In this document: positions 11,012 through 20,547 of the stretch, piece after piece | Numbering within the stretch: the stretch's first letter is position 1 | Layout of the letters: each line of letters opens with the position of its first letter | From: an uncultured Verrucomicrobia subdivision 3 bacterium | GTDB lineage: Bacteria; Verrucomicrobiota; Verrucomicrobiia; Limisphaerales; UBA11358 | Length of the DNA: 64,000 bases | Reading direction: 5' to 3' | NCBI GenBank assembly: GCA_903922735.1 | Contig: CAIXUZ010000045.1 | Coordinates: forward strand, 44,412-108,411 | Notes under the pieces: model-generated | Databases searched by the model: none | Told to the model about the DNA's origin: nothing | Seen by the model: the letters and a program-made list of their open reading frames with translations, nothing else | Position numbers and translations under genes: made by a program

Positions 11012-11389
11012 TTACGTTTTGTCGGACGGGACGGTCGGGTTGTGGAGGCAGCATTTGCCGGTGTGATGGCGTGGGCAAATGGGGGGAAGCACGGCGGTTT
11101 CGGCCAGGGTGAGCGCGACCAGCTGCTCCACAACCCGCAGGGCCAGCTCGGTACGGCTGGTGACGGTGAGCTTCTTGAACAGCCGGTTCATGTGCATGTG
11201 AACGGTGTGTGGAGAAATCGTAAAACGTTTGGCAATATCCGTCTCGTGTTTATTGTCAAAGACACTTTGGACGATCTGTAATTCGCGCTTGGTGATGTCC
11301 AGAGTGCGGCCAATCTCATGCCAAGCACGGTCGCTGAGAATCGCTGCACCCCGGAGCTTGCGGCGTGAATTGGGGCGGGTTTTGCTCAT
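11012..11389 (-). CDS. LuxR/GerE-type HTH transcriptional regulator
   Basis: LDITKRELQIVQSVFDNKHETDIAKRFTISPHTVHMHMNRLFKKLTVTSRTELALRV matches the GerE helix-turn-helix pattern. Confidence 0.8.
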   Translation of the reverse strand: MSKTRPNSRRKLRGAAILSDRAWHEIGRTLDITKRELQIVQSVFDNKHETDIAKRFTISPHTVHMHMNRLFKKLTVTSRTELALRVVEQLVALTLAETAVLPPICPRHHTGKCCLHNPTVPSDKT

Positions 11390-11443
11390 CAGATTGTTGG
11401 GTTGAAAAACTTGAAGTGGTGAAAGCGTGAAGGCGCAGTGGCT

Positions 11444-11665
11444 TCAGGATTTGGTGGCGGATTTGCCCTGGCAGTTGGCGATGTCGTGGGCGACTTGATA
11501 GGGGGTGAGAAAGGTCCAGACGGAGCCTTTGCATTTCGGACAGAGCTTCAGTTCCGGTTTCCGGTGAGCGGTTTCAAATTCCCCCACGGCCTGCTGCTCG
11601 GCTGGCGAGATGGTTTTGTGGATGATTTTACCCAGCAATTCGGTGTAGCGGTCGTAGGCGATCAT
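11444..11665 (-). CDS. Small hypothetical protein with a CPKC motif
   Basis: 73-aa ORF with LCPKCKG and a downstream C; same strand as hsdR. Confidence 0.45.
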   Translation of the reverse strand: MIAYDRYTELLGKIIHKTISPAEQQAVGEFETAHRKPELKLCPKCKGSVWTFLTPYQVAHDIANCQGKSATKS

Positions 11666-11705
11666 GGCGATTTGATTTAATCTCTCGTGAGTTTCTTGTG
11701 GATCG

Positions 11706-14700
11706 TCAATAATACTGACGGATGTAGCCGTAGGCTTTGTCGAACAGTTCCTGGTCGGTGTGCAATTTGTATTTGAGCAGCGTGCGGCGTAGTTCTTTTT
11801 GCACGAGCCGCTCGCCGGCGTTGGTGCGCTGCCAGTCTGGGAAGCGCACTTTCTTCACGATGTCGTCAATGTCCGCGACGATGCGCTCGACGATGATGTG
11901 CGTGTTCTTGGATTTCACGTCCTTGAACAGCTCCGTGAGCGCTTCCTTGGCGCGATCGCGTTCTTCCTGCGGGTCGGCCTGCTTTTCCGCCTCCAGGACT
12001 TCCTTGGCCACTTCGAGGATTTCTTTCAGGAACTGGAGGCTGTTGAGAAAGCCTTGTTCGTGGCGTTCCTTGATTTTTTCCAAACGCTCGCCCAACGCAG
12101 TGAACTTGGGATTGCCAAGATGTTTCCGCAGCCGGGCGATGAGGCGGATTTCAATTTCACGGCCACGCTTGGCCGGATCGGCATCCTTCAAAATATCCTC
12201 CAACACCTGTGCGTCGAGCACCAGTGTCTCGACGTCGTCGCGCACGGATTCCAAGTGGACGTTCTGATTGATCAACTCCACCGTCTTGGCCCCCAGCGCG
12301 TGCCAGAGCAATCTGCCATTGCCGCTGACCGGTTTCACCGATTCATACACCGCCGTCAGCCAGCGGTAATCTTTTTCGTAGGGGCTGAGGCACGGGTCGG
12401 GCGACAGCGCTTCCCAGATGGTGCCCAACACGATGTAGTTGGCGGCGAATTTGTCGCGGACTTCGTTGTTGGGCAGGCATTGCTGCGCGGCCATGAGGCC
12501 CTCGTAACCGCCGACGCTGCGGTCCACATGCGGAAAAAAAGCCAGGCACTTCTGCACCTGCACTGGCAGCGCCTTGCGCAATTCCTCGATGTTGCTAACG
12601 ACCTGTTGCACGGCCTTTTCGTCGAAATCCAGCGCCTGCGCCACGTCATCGAAGATGCCGATGTAATCCACAATCAACCCGTGCGTCTTTTCCTGGCCAA
12701 ACGTGCGGTTCGTCCGACAGATCGCTTGTAGGAGGTTGTGATCCTTCATCGGTTTGTCGAGATACATCACCTGCAAAATCGGCGCGTCGAAGCCGGTAAG
12801 CAACTTACTCGTAACAATGACATATTTCAGCGGGTCCATCGGATCACGGAAACGGTCGAGCAATTTTTCCTCGGCATCTTTGTCACGCACATGCTGCTTC
12901 CATTCCAGCGGATCGTGCTGTGCGCCGGACATCACGATGGCGCTGGCCTCCGGGCCGATCAACTCATCCATGACGGCCTTGTAAAGTATGCAGCACTCGC
13001 GGTCAAACACCACCACCTGCGCCTTGAATCCGTTCGGTTCCACCTTGGTCTGGAAATGTTTGACGATGTGGTTCACCACCGCCTGGATGCGTTCCGGGTT
13101 TTTCACCAGAACGGCCATCTTGGCGGCGCGCTTGGCGAGGTCGTCGCGATCCTGCTCGCTCAACTCGCCGGTGATGGCTTTGTAGGCTTCGTCAATCGCC
13201 GCCCGGTCAATTTTCAACTTCACTTCCGGCGCTTCAAAATGCAGCGGCAGCGTGGCCTTATCGCGGATGGATTCCGAGAACGAATAGCGGCTCATGTAGC
13301 CTTTCTCGTCCTCGTTGGCCCCGAACGCCCAATAGGTATTACGGTCAGCGCGATTGATGGGCGTGCCGGTGAGACCGAACAGGAAGGCATTGGGCAGCGC
13401 CTCGCGCATCTTGCGACCGAGATCGCCTTCCTGCGTGCGATGCGCCTCGTCCACCATGACGATGATGTTGGAGCGAGTGTTGATGGCGCGGGAATTTCCT
13501 TTTGTGGTCACAGCCCCCTCACCCTGACCCTCTCCCCCGGTGGGGGCGAGGGAACCGGAATTATTGGTTTCGCCAAACTTGTGAATCGTGGTGATGAGCA
13601 CCTTACGCACGTCCTGCGCCAGCAACGTCTGCAACTCCTCTCGCGTGGCCACACCGACCATGTTCGGCACGTCCGCAGCATTGAAGGTGCCGGTGATTTG
13701 CGTGTCCAGGTCAATGCGGTCCACCACGATGATGACGGTGGGATTGCCGAGCTTGGGGTGCAGCCGCAGCTTTTGCGCGGCGAAGACCATGAGCAACGAT
13801 TTGCCGCTGCCTTGAAAATGCCAGATGAGGCCCTTCTTCGGCTGGCCTTTGATCACGCGCTCGACGATCTGGTTGACCGTGAAATACTGCTGGTAACGGC
13901 CGATGATTTTGATGCGGCGATGTTTCTTGTCCGTGGCGAACACGGTGAAATTTTGGAGGATGTCCAGCACCACGCCCGGCTGGAGCATGGATTCCACCGT
14001 GCGCCGCACGTCGGCCAGCGCACCTTCCGGCTCGTTCTCCCGCGTGCGCCACGGACCCCAGATGTCAATCGGCATCCGAATGGAGCCGTAGCGGAACAGC
14101 TTGCCCTCCGTGGCGAAGGAAAAGACGTTGGGCACGAACATGGCCGGCACCTGCTTCTCGTAAATCTCATTCACCTGATACGCGCCGTCGAACCACGTCA
14201 CCGCGCTACGCGTGGGCGTCTTGGCCTCGCCGATGACGATGGGCAATCCGTTGACCACGAACACCACGTCGAACCGCTTTTCCACGCTGCCGGCCTGATA
14301 AACCCATTGATTCGTGACCACGAGCTGGTTGCCGGCCGGGTTCGCAGTATCCACCAGACGCACGGGCACATGCTCGCCGTTGGGGCCGAAGGGCATCGTC
14401 TTCTCGCCGCGCAACCAATCCATGAAATTCTCGTTGGCCCGGACCAAGCCATCCGCCTGCACCGTGAGCAGAATCGCCCGCAGCGCATAAATAACCTCGT
14501 CGGCGCGGTCGGGCTGGTTGCCAATTTCGGGATTGAGCCGGATGAGGGCCAGACGCAACCACGGTTCCACCATCACGTCGCCGACCTGCCGGGGAACATC
14601 AGCGGCGGGAACAAACTCCCATTTGGCTGGGCGCAAGTCCCCGCCGAGCGATGCGCCCCAGCCGGGCGTTTCTTTCAACTCGAACGGCTGGCCGGTGGTG

Positions 14701-14759
14701 TCGGCGGACAGGGCATCGAGAATCATCTGCTCGACGGTGTTGGATTCGTTGAAGCTCAT
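11706..14759 (-). CDS. hsdR: Type I restriction endonuclease subunit R
   Basis: 1017 aa; VIGEAKTPTR (PD-(E/D)XK), FQGSGKSLLM Walker A, MVDEAHRTQ DEAD box, LLTGFDAPILQVMYLDKPMKDHNLLQAICRTNR helicase motifs. Confidence 0.95.
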   Translation of the reverse strand: MSFNESNTVEQMILDALSADTTGQPFELKETPGWGASLGGDLRPAKWEFVPAADVPRQVGDVMVEPWLRLALIRLNPEIGNQPDRADEVIYALRAILLTVQADGLVRANENFMDWLRGEKTMPFGPNGEHVPVRLVDTANPAGNQLVVTNQWVYQAGSVEKRFDVVFVVNGLPIVIGEAKTPTRSAVTWFDGAYQVNEIYEKQVPAMFVPNVFSFATEGKLFRYGSIRMPIDIWGPWRTRENEPEGALADVRRTVESMLQPGVVLDILQNFTVFATDKKHRRIKIIGRYQQYFTVNQIVERVIKGQPKKGLIWHFQGSGKSLLMVFAAQKLRLHPKLGNPTVIIVVDRIDLDTQITGTFNAADVPNMVGVATREELQTLLAQDVRKVLITTIHKFGETNNSGSLAPTGGEGQGEGAVTTKGNSRAINTRSNIIVMVDEAHRTQEGDLGRKMREALPNAFLFGLTGTPINRADRNTYWAFGANEDEKGYMSRYSFSESIRDKATLPLHFEAPEVKLKIDRAAIDEAYKAITGELSEQDRDDLAKRAAKMAVLVKNPERIQAVVNHIVKHFQTKVEPNGFKAQVVVFDRECCILYKAVMDELIGPEASAIVMSGAQHDPLEWKQHVRDKDAEEKLLDRFRDPMDPLKYVIVTSKLLTGFDAPILQVMYLDKPMKDHNLLQAICRTNRTFGQEKTHGLIVDYIGIFDDVAQALDFDEKAVQQVVSNIEELRKALPVQVQKCLAFFPHVDRSVGGYEGLMAAQQCLPNNEVRDKFAANYIVLGTIWEALSPDPCLSPYEKDYRWLTAVYESVKPVSGNGRLLWHALGAKTVELINQNVHLESVRDDVETLVLDAQVLEDILKDADPAKRGREIEIRLIARLRKHLGNPKFTALGERLEKIKERHEQGFLNSLQFLKEILEVAKEVLEAEKQADPQEERDRAKEALTELFKDVKSKNTHIIVERIVADIDDIVKKVRFPDWQRTNAGERLVQKELRRTLLKYKLHTDQELFDKAYGYIRQYY
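13514..13552. repeat. REP-like palindromic element inside hsdR
   Basis: ccccctcaccctgaccctctcccccggtgggggcgaggg; gives the characteristic PLTLTLSPGGGEG peptide on one strand and SLAPTGGEGQGEG in HsdR. Confidence 0.7.
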
Positions 14760-15106
14760 ACTTCGCCTTTGGTAAACACTTCGTTAATTAAACAACTCCG
14801 AAGGTTGCGCTGTTCTGCAATATGTTTTGAAAGACTTGTTTGCGCTTCCGCAAGCGCCTGAAAGCGTAATTCCACTTCTGGCTGTTCTGATTCGACGGGT
14901 AAAGCGATGCGCTTTTCTAAAATGTTTCCACGGCTGATTCCTGGTATGAGGCCTTGAGCCTCCGCATTTAGTTGCGCCGAAAATGCGTGAAGAATTTTTA
15001 GAAGTAACACCCTGCTAATCTTTTGAGGGCGGACCGCCATTAATTGTCGGCTGATGCAATATTTTCTATCAGCGACAACAACTTTTCCCGTTCCACTTCC
15101 TTTACA
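14756..15106 (-). pseudogene. hsdS: hsdS, 3' part separated by the IS insertion
   Basis: Reading upstream of the 94-aa ORF in frame gives CKGSGTGKVVVADRKYCISRQLMAVRPQKISRVLLLKILHAF...GISRGNILEKRIALPVESEQPEVE, a typical HsdS TRD2/C-terminal pattern. Overlaps the hsdR start by ATGA. Confidence 0.85.
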
Positions 15107-16564
15107 GGATATTCAGGGTTTTTCGTGGCTAGAAGTGAGAATAAATTGAGGCCATTTAGTTGACAACTTAAATGAGCGACGTGGTTTCAAATTGTCGGCT
15201 GGCTGGTTGGAGTTGGCGTGGATCGCTTTGCGCCGGCCATCGCTTCGCTCCGCTGCGCGCTGCCGGGCGGTCATTTGGGGTTGGCTTGGGACGTGGTGGT
15301 TGGCAGGCTTTTAGCATGAGCTTGGACAACGAATTACATAAACATTACGCGTTACTTTTGGGGATCGGCAGTCCGTGGGAGGTCAAAACCGTGGAGCTGA
15401 AACTGATGGAAAAGAAAGTGGAGATTGAACTGGGTTGGCAATGGGGATCTGATGCCAAATGCCCGGAATGTGGGTGTGAATGCTCGATTCACGACAGCGC
15501 GCCGGAGCGGACCTGGCGGCACTTGGACACCATGCAATTTACGACGTTGATTCGGGCGCGAACCCCGAGGGCGGAATGTCCGACCCACGGGGTCAAGACA
15601 ATGACGGTGCCGTGGGCGGTGCCGCAGGGACGGTTTACGCTTTTGTTCGAACGGTTTGCCGTGGAGGTGATGCTGGCCTGCGCGAGCGTGAGTCAGGCTT
15701 GCGAACTGTTGAGCATTGGCTGGGACGCCGCGCATGAGATTATGAAACGCGCTGTGGCGCGCGGATTGGAGCGGCGTCAACTGGAACAACTCAAGTATCT
15801 GGGAATGGATGAAAAGAGCTTCAAGCGTGGACATTCCTATATCACGCTGCTGACGGACTTGGAGGAATCACGCGTGCTGGAGGTGGTGGAAGAACGCACT
15901 TGCGCAGCGGCGGATCAGTTGTGGGCGACGCTCACACCAGAACAGAAGTCGGCGGTGGAAGCGGTGGCGGTGGATATGTGGGAACCGTTCATTCAGACGA
16001 TTGAAAAACAGGTGCCAGCAGCGGACATCGTGCATGACCGCTTTCACGTCAGCAAATACTTGAACGAGTCGGTGGACAAGGTGCGTCGGCAGGAACATAA
16101 GGAGTTGCTGGCCGAAGGCGATGAAACGCTCAAGGGGACACGGCAACTGTGGTTGTATAATCCGCAGCATTTTAGTCCGGAGCAACGGGATGAATTTTCC
16201 GGGCTAAAGGATCAGCAACTGAAAGTGGCGCGAGCTTGGGCGATGAAAGAACTGTTCAGCAAGTTCTGGGAATATCAGGAAGAGGGTTGGGCGCGACGGT
16301 TTTTTAAGGGCTGGTTTGGCTGGGTAAGCCGCAGCCAACTCAAACCCATGACGGACGTGGCTCACCTGCTCAAGCGGCATCTGGAAAACCTGCTGACGTA
16401 TTTGCGCCATCACATCACCAACGCCGTGACGGAAGGGTTGAACTCAAAGATCCAGAGCATCAAGTCGGCGGCTCGCGGCTTTCGCAACTTCAAGAATTAC
16501 CGGATACGTATCCTGTTTTTCTGCGGAAAGCTCGATCTTTATCCACTATGATGTTCGAAGAAAC
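15107..16564 (+). mobile_element. ISL3-family insertion sequence inserted in hsdS
   Basis: ISL3-type transposase. CCTTTACA occurs at both junctions (15099-15106 and 16565-16572). GGGTTTTTCG near the left end and GGGTTTCTTCG (reverse complement) near the right end are a candidate imperfect IR, so exact ends are uncertain by about 10 bp. Confidence 0.8.
15316..16551 (+). CDS. ISL3-family transposase
   Basis: Likely start MSLDNELHKHYALLLG; CPECGCEC zinc motif, RTWRHLDTMQFTT, VDMWEPF...DIVHDRFHVSKYLNESVDKVRRQEHKEL, VTEGLNSKIQSIKSAARGFRNFKNYRIRILFFCGKLDLYP. Confidence 0.92.
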   Translation: MSLDNELHKHYALLLGIGSPWEVKTVELKLMEKKVEIELGWQWGSDAKCPECGCECSIHDSAPERTWRHLDTMQFTTLIRARTPRAECPTHGVKTMTVPWAVPQGRFTLLFERFAVEVMLACASVSQACELLSIGWDAAHEIMKRAVARGLERRQLEQLKYLGMDEKSFKRGHSYITLLTDLEESRVLEVVEERTCAAADQLWATLTPEQKSAVEAVAVDMWEPFIQTIEKQVPAADIVHDRFHVSKYLNESVDKVRRQEHKELLAEGDETLKGTRQLWLYNPQHFSPEQRDEFSGLKDQQLKVARAWAMKELFSKFWEYQEEGWARRFFKGWFGWVSRSQLKPMTDVAHLLKRHLENLLTYLRHHITNAVTEGLNSKIQSIKSAARGFRNFKNYRIRILFFCGKLDLYPL

Positions 16565-17400
16565 CCTTTACAAGTTACGAGAACATCACCCTTTTCACAG
16601 CAGACCTTCGGAACAGTAGTGTAGCGGCTGATCTTGATTATTCCGTCGGGGAAATCCGCTGGGCCAGTTAGGTAAGGTGTGCCTTGAGGTTTCTCGCTGT
16701 AGTCTTTTGCATCGATATGTTGTCCACCAATCAGCACAACACAATCACCCAAACAAACGCTGTCACCGCCATTTTGAACCAGCAGGGCTTTTGACATTTG
16801 GAGGTCCAAAGCTTCGAGAGCGGTAAAAGCTGAAACCCATTTTTGCAGCGTTTCATCCACCGCCCAGAGGATTTCGGCGATGCGGCGCTGCTGGTCGAGC
16901 GGTGGGAGGTCGAACTCCTCCAGCTTGAGCGTTGTCCAGTTGATGGTGGGCGAGAGCGAGCCGACCGAAATGTCCACGGCGCGGTTCATGAACTTGTCGC
17001 TCATCATCAGGAACGGCAAAAAATCCGGCAGGATCACTTTGGGCTTGGCCCGCGCCACCATCGCGTGCGCCGAGCAAATGCCGTCCACTTCCGCCACCGC
17101 CAGCTTGCGCTGATACGCCCGGCGGCGTCCGAAAATCACGTCGCCTTTGCGGAAGCCGAGCTTGGTGCCGATGACATCGCTGCCCTTGCCCCACCGCCGG
17201 ATGTGCAGACTGCCGGAATCAAGATCATCCAGCCCCACATAAATTGCCTCCGCCGCCGTGCTCGGCTCCACGCGCTCATTCACATTCTCCACGATGTCGC
17301 CAAACCGCAAGCGGGACCAGTTCTTGCGATTGAACAGCGGCAGCTTGGCCCAAGCGGGGTTGGGGTTCAAAGACGTTGATAATTCTTTTCCCATTTTCAT
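16565..17400 (-). pseudogene. hsdS: Type I restriction specificity subunit, 5' part (TRD1 and the start of TRD2), truncated by the IS
   Basis: LPLFNRKNWSRLRFGDIVENVNERVEP...DVIFGRRRAYQRKLAVAEVDGICSAHAMV...LPPLDQQRRIAEILWAVDETLQ...GDVLVTCKG, then IS-derived FLRTS-stop. Confidence 0.9.
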
Positions 17401-18290
17401 TAAATATCATCTGGCCTTAAATGTCCGCTGCGGATATGCCGGATTGTGTCGGCTAAATCTATTTTTGCTTTTTCATTGGTGGATAACCCATACAACAAAA
17501 AAGACTTCCAATTATTTACGGTTGTGAATTCTTTGTCACTTAACCAGAGAGCATAGTCTACGGCATCCGAAAATGTCTGATCTGTGAAATGTGCAGTTTC
17601 AAGACCACGAAAATAGACTTCATCTTTTCTCTGAAAATCAACCCACCACTTATCCATATCAATGAGCACTCTTGTTCTCATTAAAGTAACTTTATAATGG
17701 TAGTTCACTGCTGCATACAAGGGGTGCTGTTCGTGTATTAATATTTCTGTCGTTATTTTTGGCCGGCGATAATTTCCATTAGTGGCATTTATTTTTGCGG
17801 TGAAAAGCCTGTCTTCAACACGATCAAAATACGGATGCAATACACGTTCACCAGGCAGTGCCCCTAGATAGCTTTCTTGCCTGGCAGAATTGCATTTTAG
17901 ACATGCAGGAACTAGATTTTGGCTAAATATTGCAAGGTCTGGAAATTTACCTTGGGGGAAAATATGATCCACAGAGCCAAGCTCTGGAGCCCCGCACATT
18001 GGGCAAGCATTGATTTCCCGCGCAATGCGGATTTCCTCAATATAATCAAACAGGGCAGCTTTCGAGCCATATTTACTACCCAATGTATTTTGGAGTATTC
18101 CTTGCAGGGTTGTAGGTGTAGGCGCTATCGGGACGGCGGCATTTCCCTTGGCTAGTTGATACGCATGATAACGGCCGATGATTTCCGATTTGTCTGATCT
18201 CAAATGGGGACAAGATGCCAATGACGCATCTGCCGTAATCGTATTTAGTTTCGCTACATCATCAACTAATGGCAGCGGTAAACACCTCAT
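17400..18290 (-). CDS. HNH endonuclease (PtuB-like in arrangement)
   Basis: CPMCGAPELGSVDHIFPQGKFPDLAIFSQNLVPACLKCNSARQ is an HNH zinc-finger nuclease motif. Start overlaps the upstream ORF stop by ATGA. Confidence 0.88.
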   Translation of the reverse strand: MRCLPLPLVDDVAKLNTITADASLASCPHLRSDKSEIIGRYHAYQLAKGNAAVPIAPTPTTLQGILQNTLGSKYGSKAALFDYIEEIRIAREINACPMCGAPELGSVDHIFPQGKFPDLAIFSQNLVPACLKCNSARQESYLGALPGERVLHPYFDRVEDRLFTAKINATNGNYRRPKITTEILIHEQHPLYAAVNYHYKVTLMRTRVLIDMDKWWVDFQRKDEVYFRGLETAHFTDQTFSDAVDYALWLSDKEFTTVNNWKSFLLYGLSTNEKAKIDLADTIRHIRSGHLRPDDI

Positions 18291-20413
18291 TTTTTTACCT
18301 CTGGTTCAATAATGCGTCGGAGATGCATTATAGTTTCTGCGGGCAATTCTGATTCAAGTGATTCCAACTCCTTCCATCCTTCAACCCCCTTAGCTGTGAG
18401 TCGTTTTACGAGCTCCGAAACAGAAGACCCAAACGGCTCATCTTGAAAGACAAATGCAGATATAGCGCCCACATTCGCACCCAGCGTTTTAAGTCTGACA
18501 GGGGCCACCTCTATGGTTTTAGGCTTTGATTCACGCAAAACAATGACCTGGGAACGCGGCGTTTCTCTAACTAAATATGGTGAATGCGTTGCGAGAATGG
18601 CAAACGAACCGGTTTCAATCAACAGGGTATCCAATAGGTGCACAAATTGACTGATGAAGTTTGGATGAAGATGGGTCTCGGGTTCATCACACAGAATGAG
18701 TGTTCCATTTTCAATATACAAACAGGCCTGTATTGCAAAGCGAATAAACGTCAACTGACCACTACTGAGCGGCACTGGTTTACCATCAATGTAGCGGCAA
18801 ACGTCAGCCTGAAGATCAACCGCACTCCAGCGCTCTAGGCGGCGGCGACTGTCTCCTTCCTGCAGTTCCGATAAAGGGAACGGCTCTTGTAGCCAATCTG
18901 GTGTATTCTCTTTAGCTTTCTTAACCCGGACATAAAGCTCTTCAGGAGGAACAATTGAACGAATTGCTTCACAGAAGAAGCTCCAACGGCCTCTGGCCTT
19001 AATCTTTTCTTCTGAACGAGACAATTCTACTAGAACCCGTCCCAAACCAAGCTCGGCGTTTCCCCGCTGCCGCCGACTTAGAAAAATCTGTCGGTATTTT
19101 ATCTGGCCTGGGAATCGTGGTGGCGGAGGAAACGTGGTGTAGGTTTCACCAGGACTGCTCACAGCAAGCAATCGATTAATTATTGGGCGACCATTCACTG
19201 GATCTCGCAGGCCGTCTTGATCGCCGTCCAGCAAAAATTTAACAATGTGAGCCAGCGACTGGCTTTTTCCCACACCATTTTTACCAATTACGACTGCGAT
19301 ACGTTTGGGTAGAACTCCATCATTTTCAAATCGAAAATCGATTTCATGGGTGTTTTGAAATGTGGATAATTTAAAACTCAGGTGTAATTGACTCGAGATG
19401 CCAGCCAGGTCTTCTGCATTTAAGCCGCCAAGGATTGACTCAGCATTTCTCAGCGCAAAAAACGTCTCAGAATTCCTCATGAACGAGAAATTGAACTGCT
19501 TGCTATTCATGACTTCGTCAAGCCATCTCGGGGGAGATTGGGATCGGCCAACAACAACCAAGTCATTGATACTTTCCAACAATCCACGCGCTCGTAATTC
19601 TCCCAAACCGCCGACCAGTTTACGATAAGACTCCATGTCCGGTTGCAGCGTGTAGAATTCCGGCACATCGGAAGCTTTTAACACTTCGCCTGAATTCACC
19701 TGCCCCAACAAATGCTCAATAGCGTCTGCGGGATTACGGAAATCCTCCCCCTCATCCACGAATCCCAAATGAAGATGCCCATTAATCGGGGGCACATCTT
19801 GGAGCATTATTTGATACCTAAAGAGAGTTCTTTGACCAAACTCATTGGGGGACTCGGAAGCAGGTGCCAAAACTATGGCAGGCTTTTGAAAATAAGGGAC
19901 ACTGGCGGGAGCGCGGACAAAGACGATGTGATATTCCGGTTCGGTTTCAGGCCCAAAAGTTCCGCGCAATCGGTGCAAATGTGGCAAAAGGCCATCTCGC
20001 AAAGCGGCGTCGAAGTCCCGCTTATTGCTAAATCGCCTATACAATAGCTGGGCGCCCACTTTTCGTATCAGCGCGGTCATGCGAGCATCGCGACCGTTGT
20101 CGTTGATGCCTTTTACAAAAATCAGACACAGTTTTTTTGCTTTTAAAGCCTGCTCAAACTCCAGTTCAACCGCTGTTTTATCGTCCCGGATTACCGGCCC
20201 AGCTTTTTTGCCAATTAATCCAATAAAAATATCGCACTGCTCTACCTCAGTGAGATATGGACGCCTTGTCGTCTGATCGGACGAATCATCAGGAAGGAGA
20301 AGCTCGAAAAAATCCCGCATTCTATCATCACGATCAATGAACAACTTAAGCGACTCCCGCTCTTGGGCAAATTCTGTAGACAGAGAGCTGACGAATATGC
20401 GTTTCTCGCTCAT
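18287..20413 (-). CDS. DUF4062 domain fused to an AAA ATPase (OLD/PtuA-like)
   Basis: N-term KRIFVSSLSTEFAQERESLKLFI...VEQCDIFIGLIGKKAG (DUF4062); GKNGVGKS Walker A; GTLILCDEPETHLHPNFISQF Walker B; ATHSP. Confidence 0.85.
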   Translation of the reverse strand: MSEKRIFVSSLSTEFAQERESLKLFIDRDDRMRDFFELLLPDDSSDQTTRRPYLTEVEQCDIFIGLIGKKAGPVIRDDKTAVELEFEQALKAKKLCLIFVKGINDNGRDARMTALIRKVGAQLLYRRFSNKRDFDAALRDGLLPHLHRLRGTFGPETEPEYHIVFVRAPASVPYFQKPAIVLAPASESPNEFGQRTLFRYQIMLQDVPPINGHLHLGFVDEGEDFRNPADAIEHLLGQVNSGEVLKASDVPEFYTLQPDMESYRKLVGGLGELRARGLLESINDLVVVGRSQSPPRWLDEVMNSKQFNFSFMRNSETFFALRNAESILGGLNAEDLAGISSQLHLSFKLSTFQNTHEIDFRFENDGVLPKRIAVVIGKNGVGKSQSLAHIVKFLLDGDQDGLRDPVNGRPIINRLLAVSSPGETYTTFPPPPRFPGQIKYRQIFLSRRQRGNAELGLGRVLVELSRSEEKIKARGRWSFFCEAIRSIVPPEELYVRVKKAKENTPDWLQEPFPLSELQEGDSRRRLERWSAVDLQADVCRYIDGKPVPLSSGQLTFIRFAIQACLYIENGTLILCDEPETHLHPNFISQFVHLLDTLLIETGSFAILATHSPYLVRETPRSQVIVLRESKPKTIEVAPVRLKTLGANVGAISAFVFQDEPFGSSVSELVKRLTAKGVEGWKELESLESELPAETIMHLRRIIEPEVKK

Positions 20414-20547
20414 TTAATCACCTCATAAATTCTATCCACCACATGCTCAAACCGCACCCGCGCCCAATTCTTGCGATTGAACAGCGGCAGCTTGGCCCAG
20501 TGGGGATTGGGCTGGAGGTTGGAAAATTTTGGAAGCGCAGTGGTCAT
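20410..20547 (-). CDS. 45-aa ORF homologous to the HsdS N-terminus (duplicated hsdS 5' end)
   Basis: MTTALPKFSNLQPNPHWAKLPLFNRKNWARVRFEHVVDRIYEVIK; shares a 32-nt identical block (ttcttgcgattgaacagcggcagcttggccca) with the hsdS start. ATGA overlaps at both ends. Below the 60-aa track cutoff. Confidence 0.75.
   Translation of the reverse strand: MTTALPKFSNLQPNPHWAKLPLFNRKNWARVRFEHVVDRIYEVIK

Noticed and set aside
12738-14861. Long plus-strand ORF of 707 aa opposite hsdR
   Set aside because: Antisense shadow of hsdR in GC-rich DNA; composition (H/R/V-rich, no motif) is typical of reverse-complement frames.
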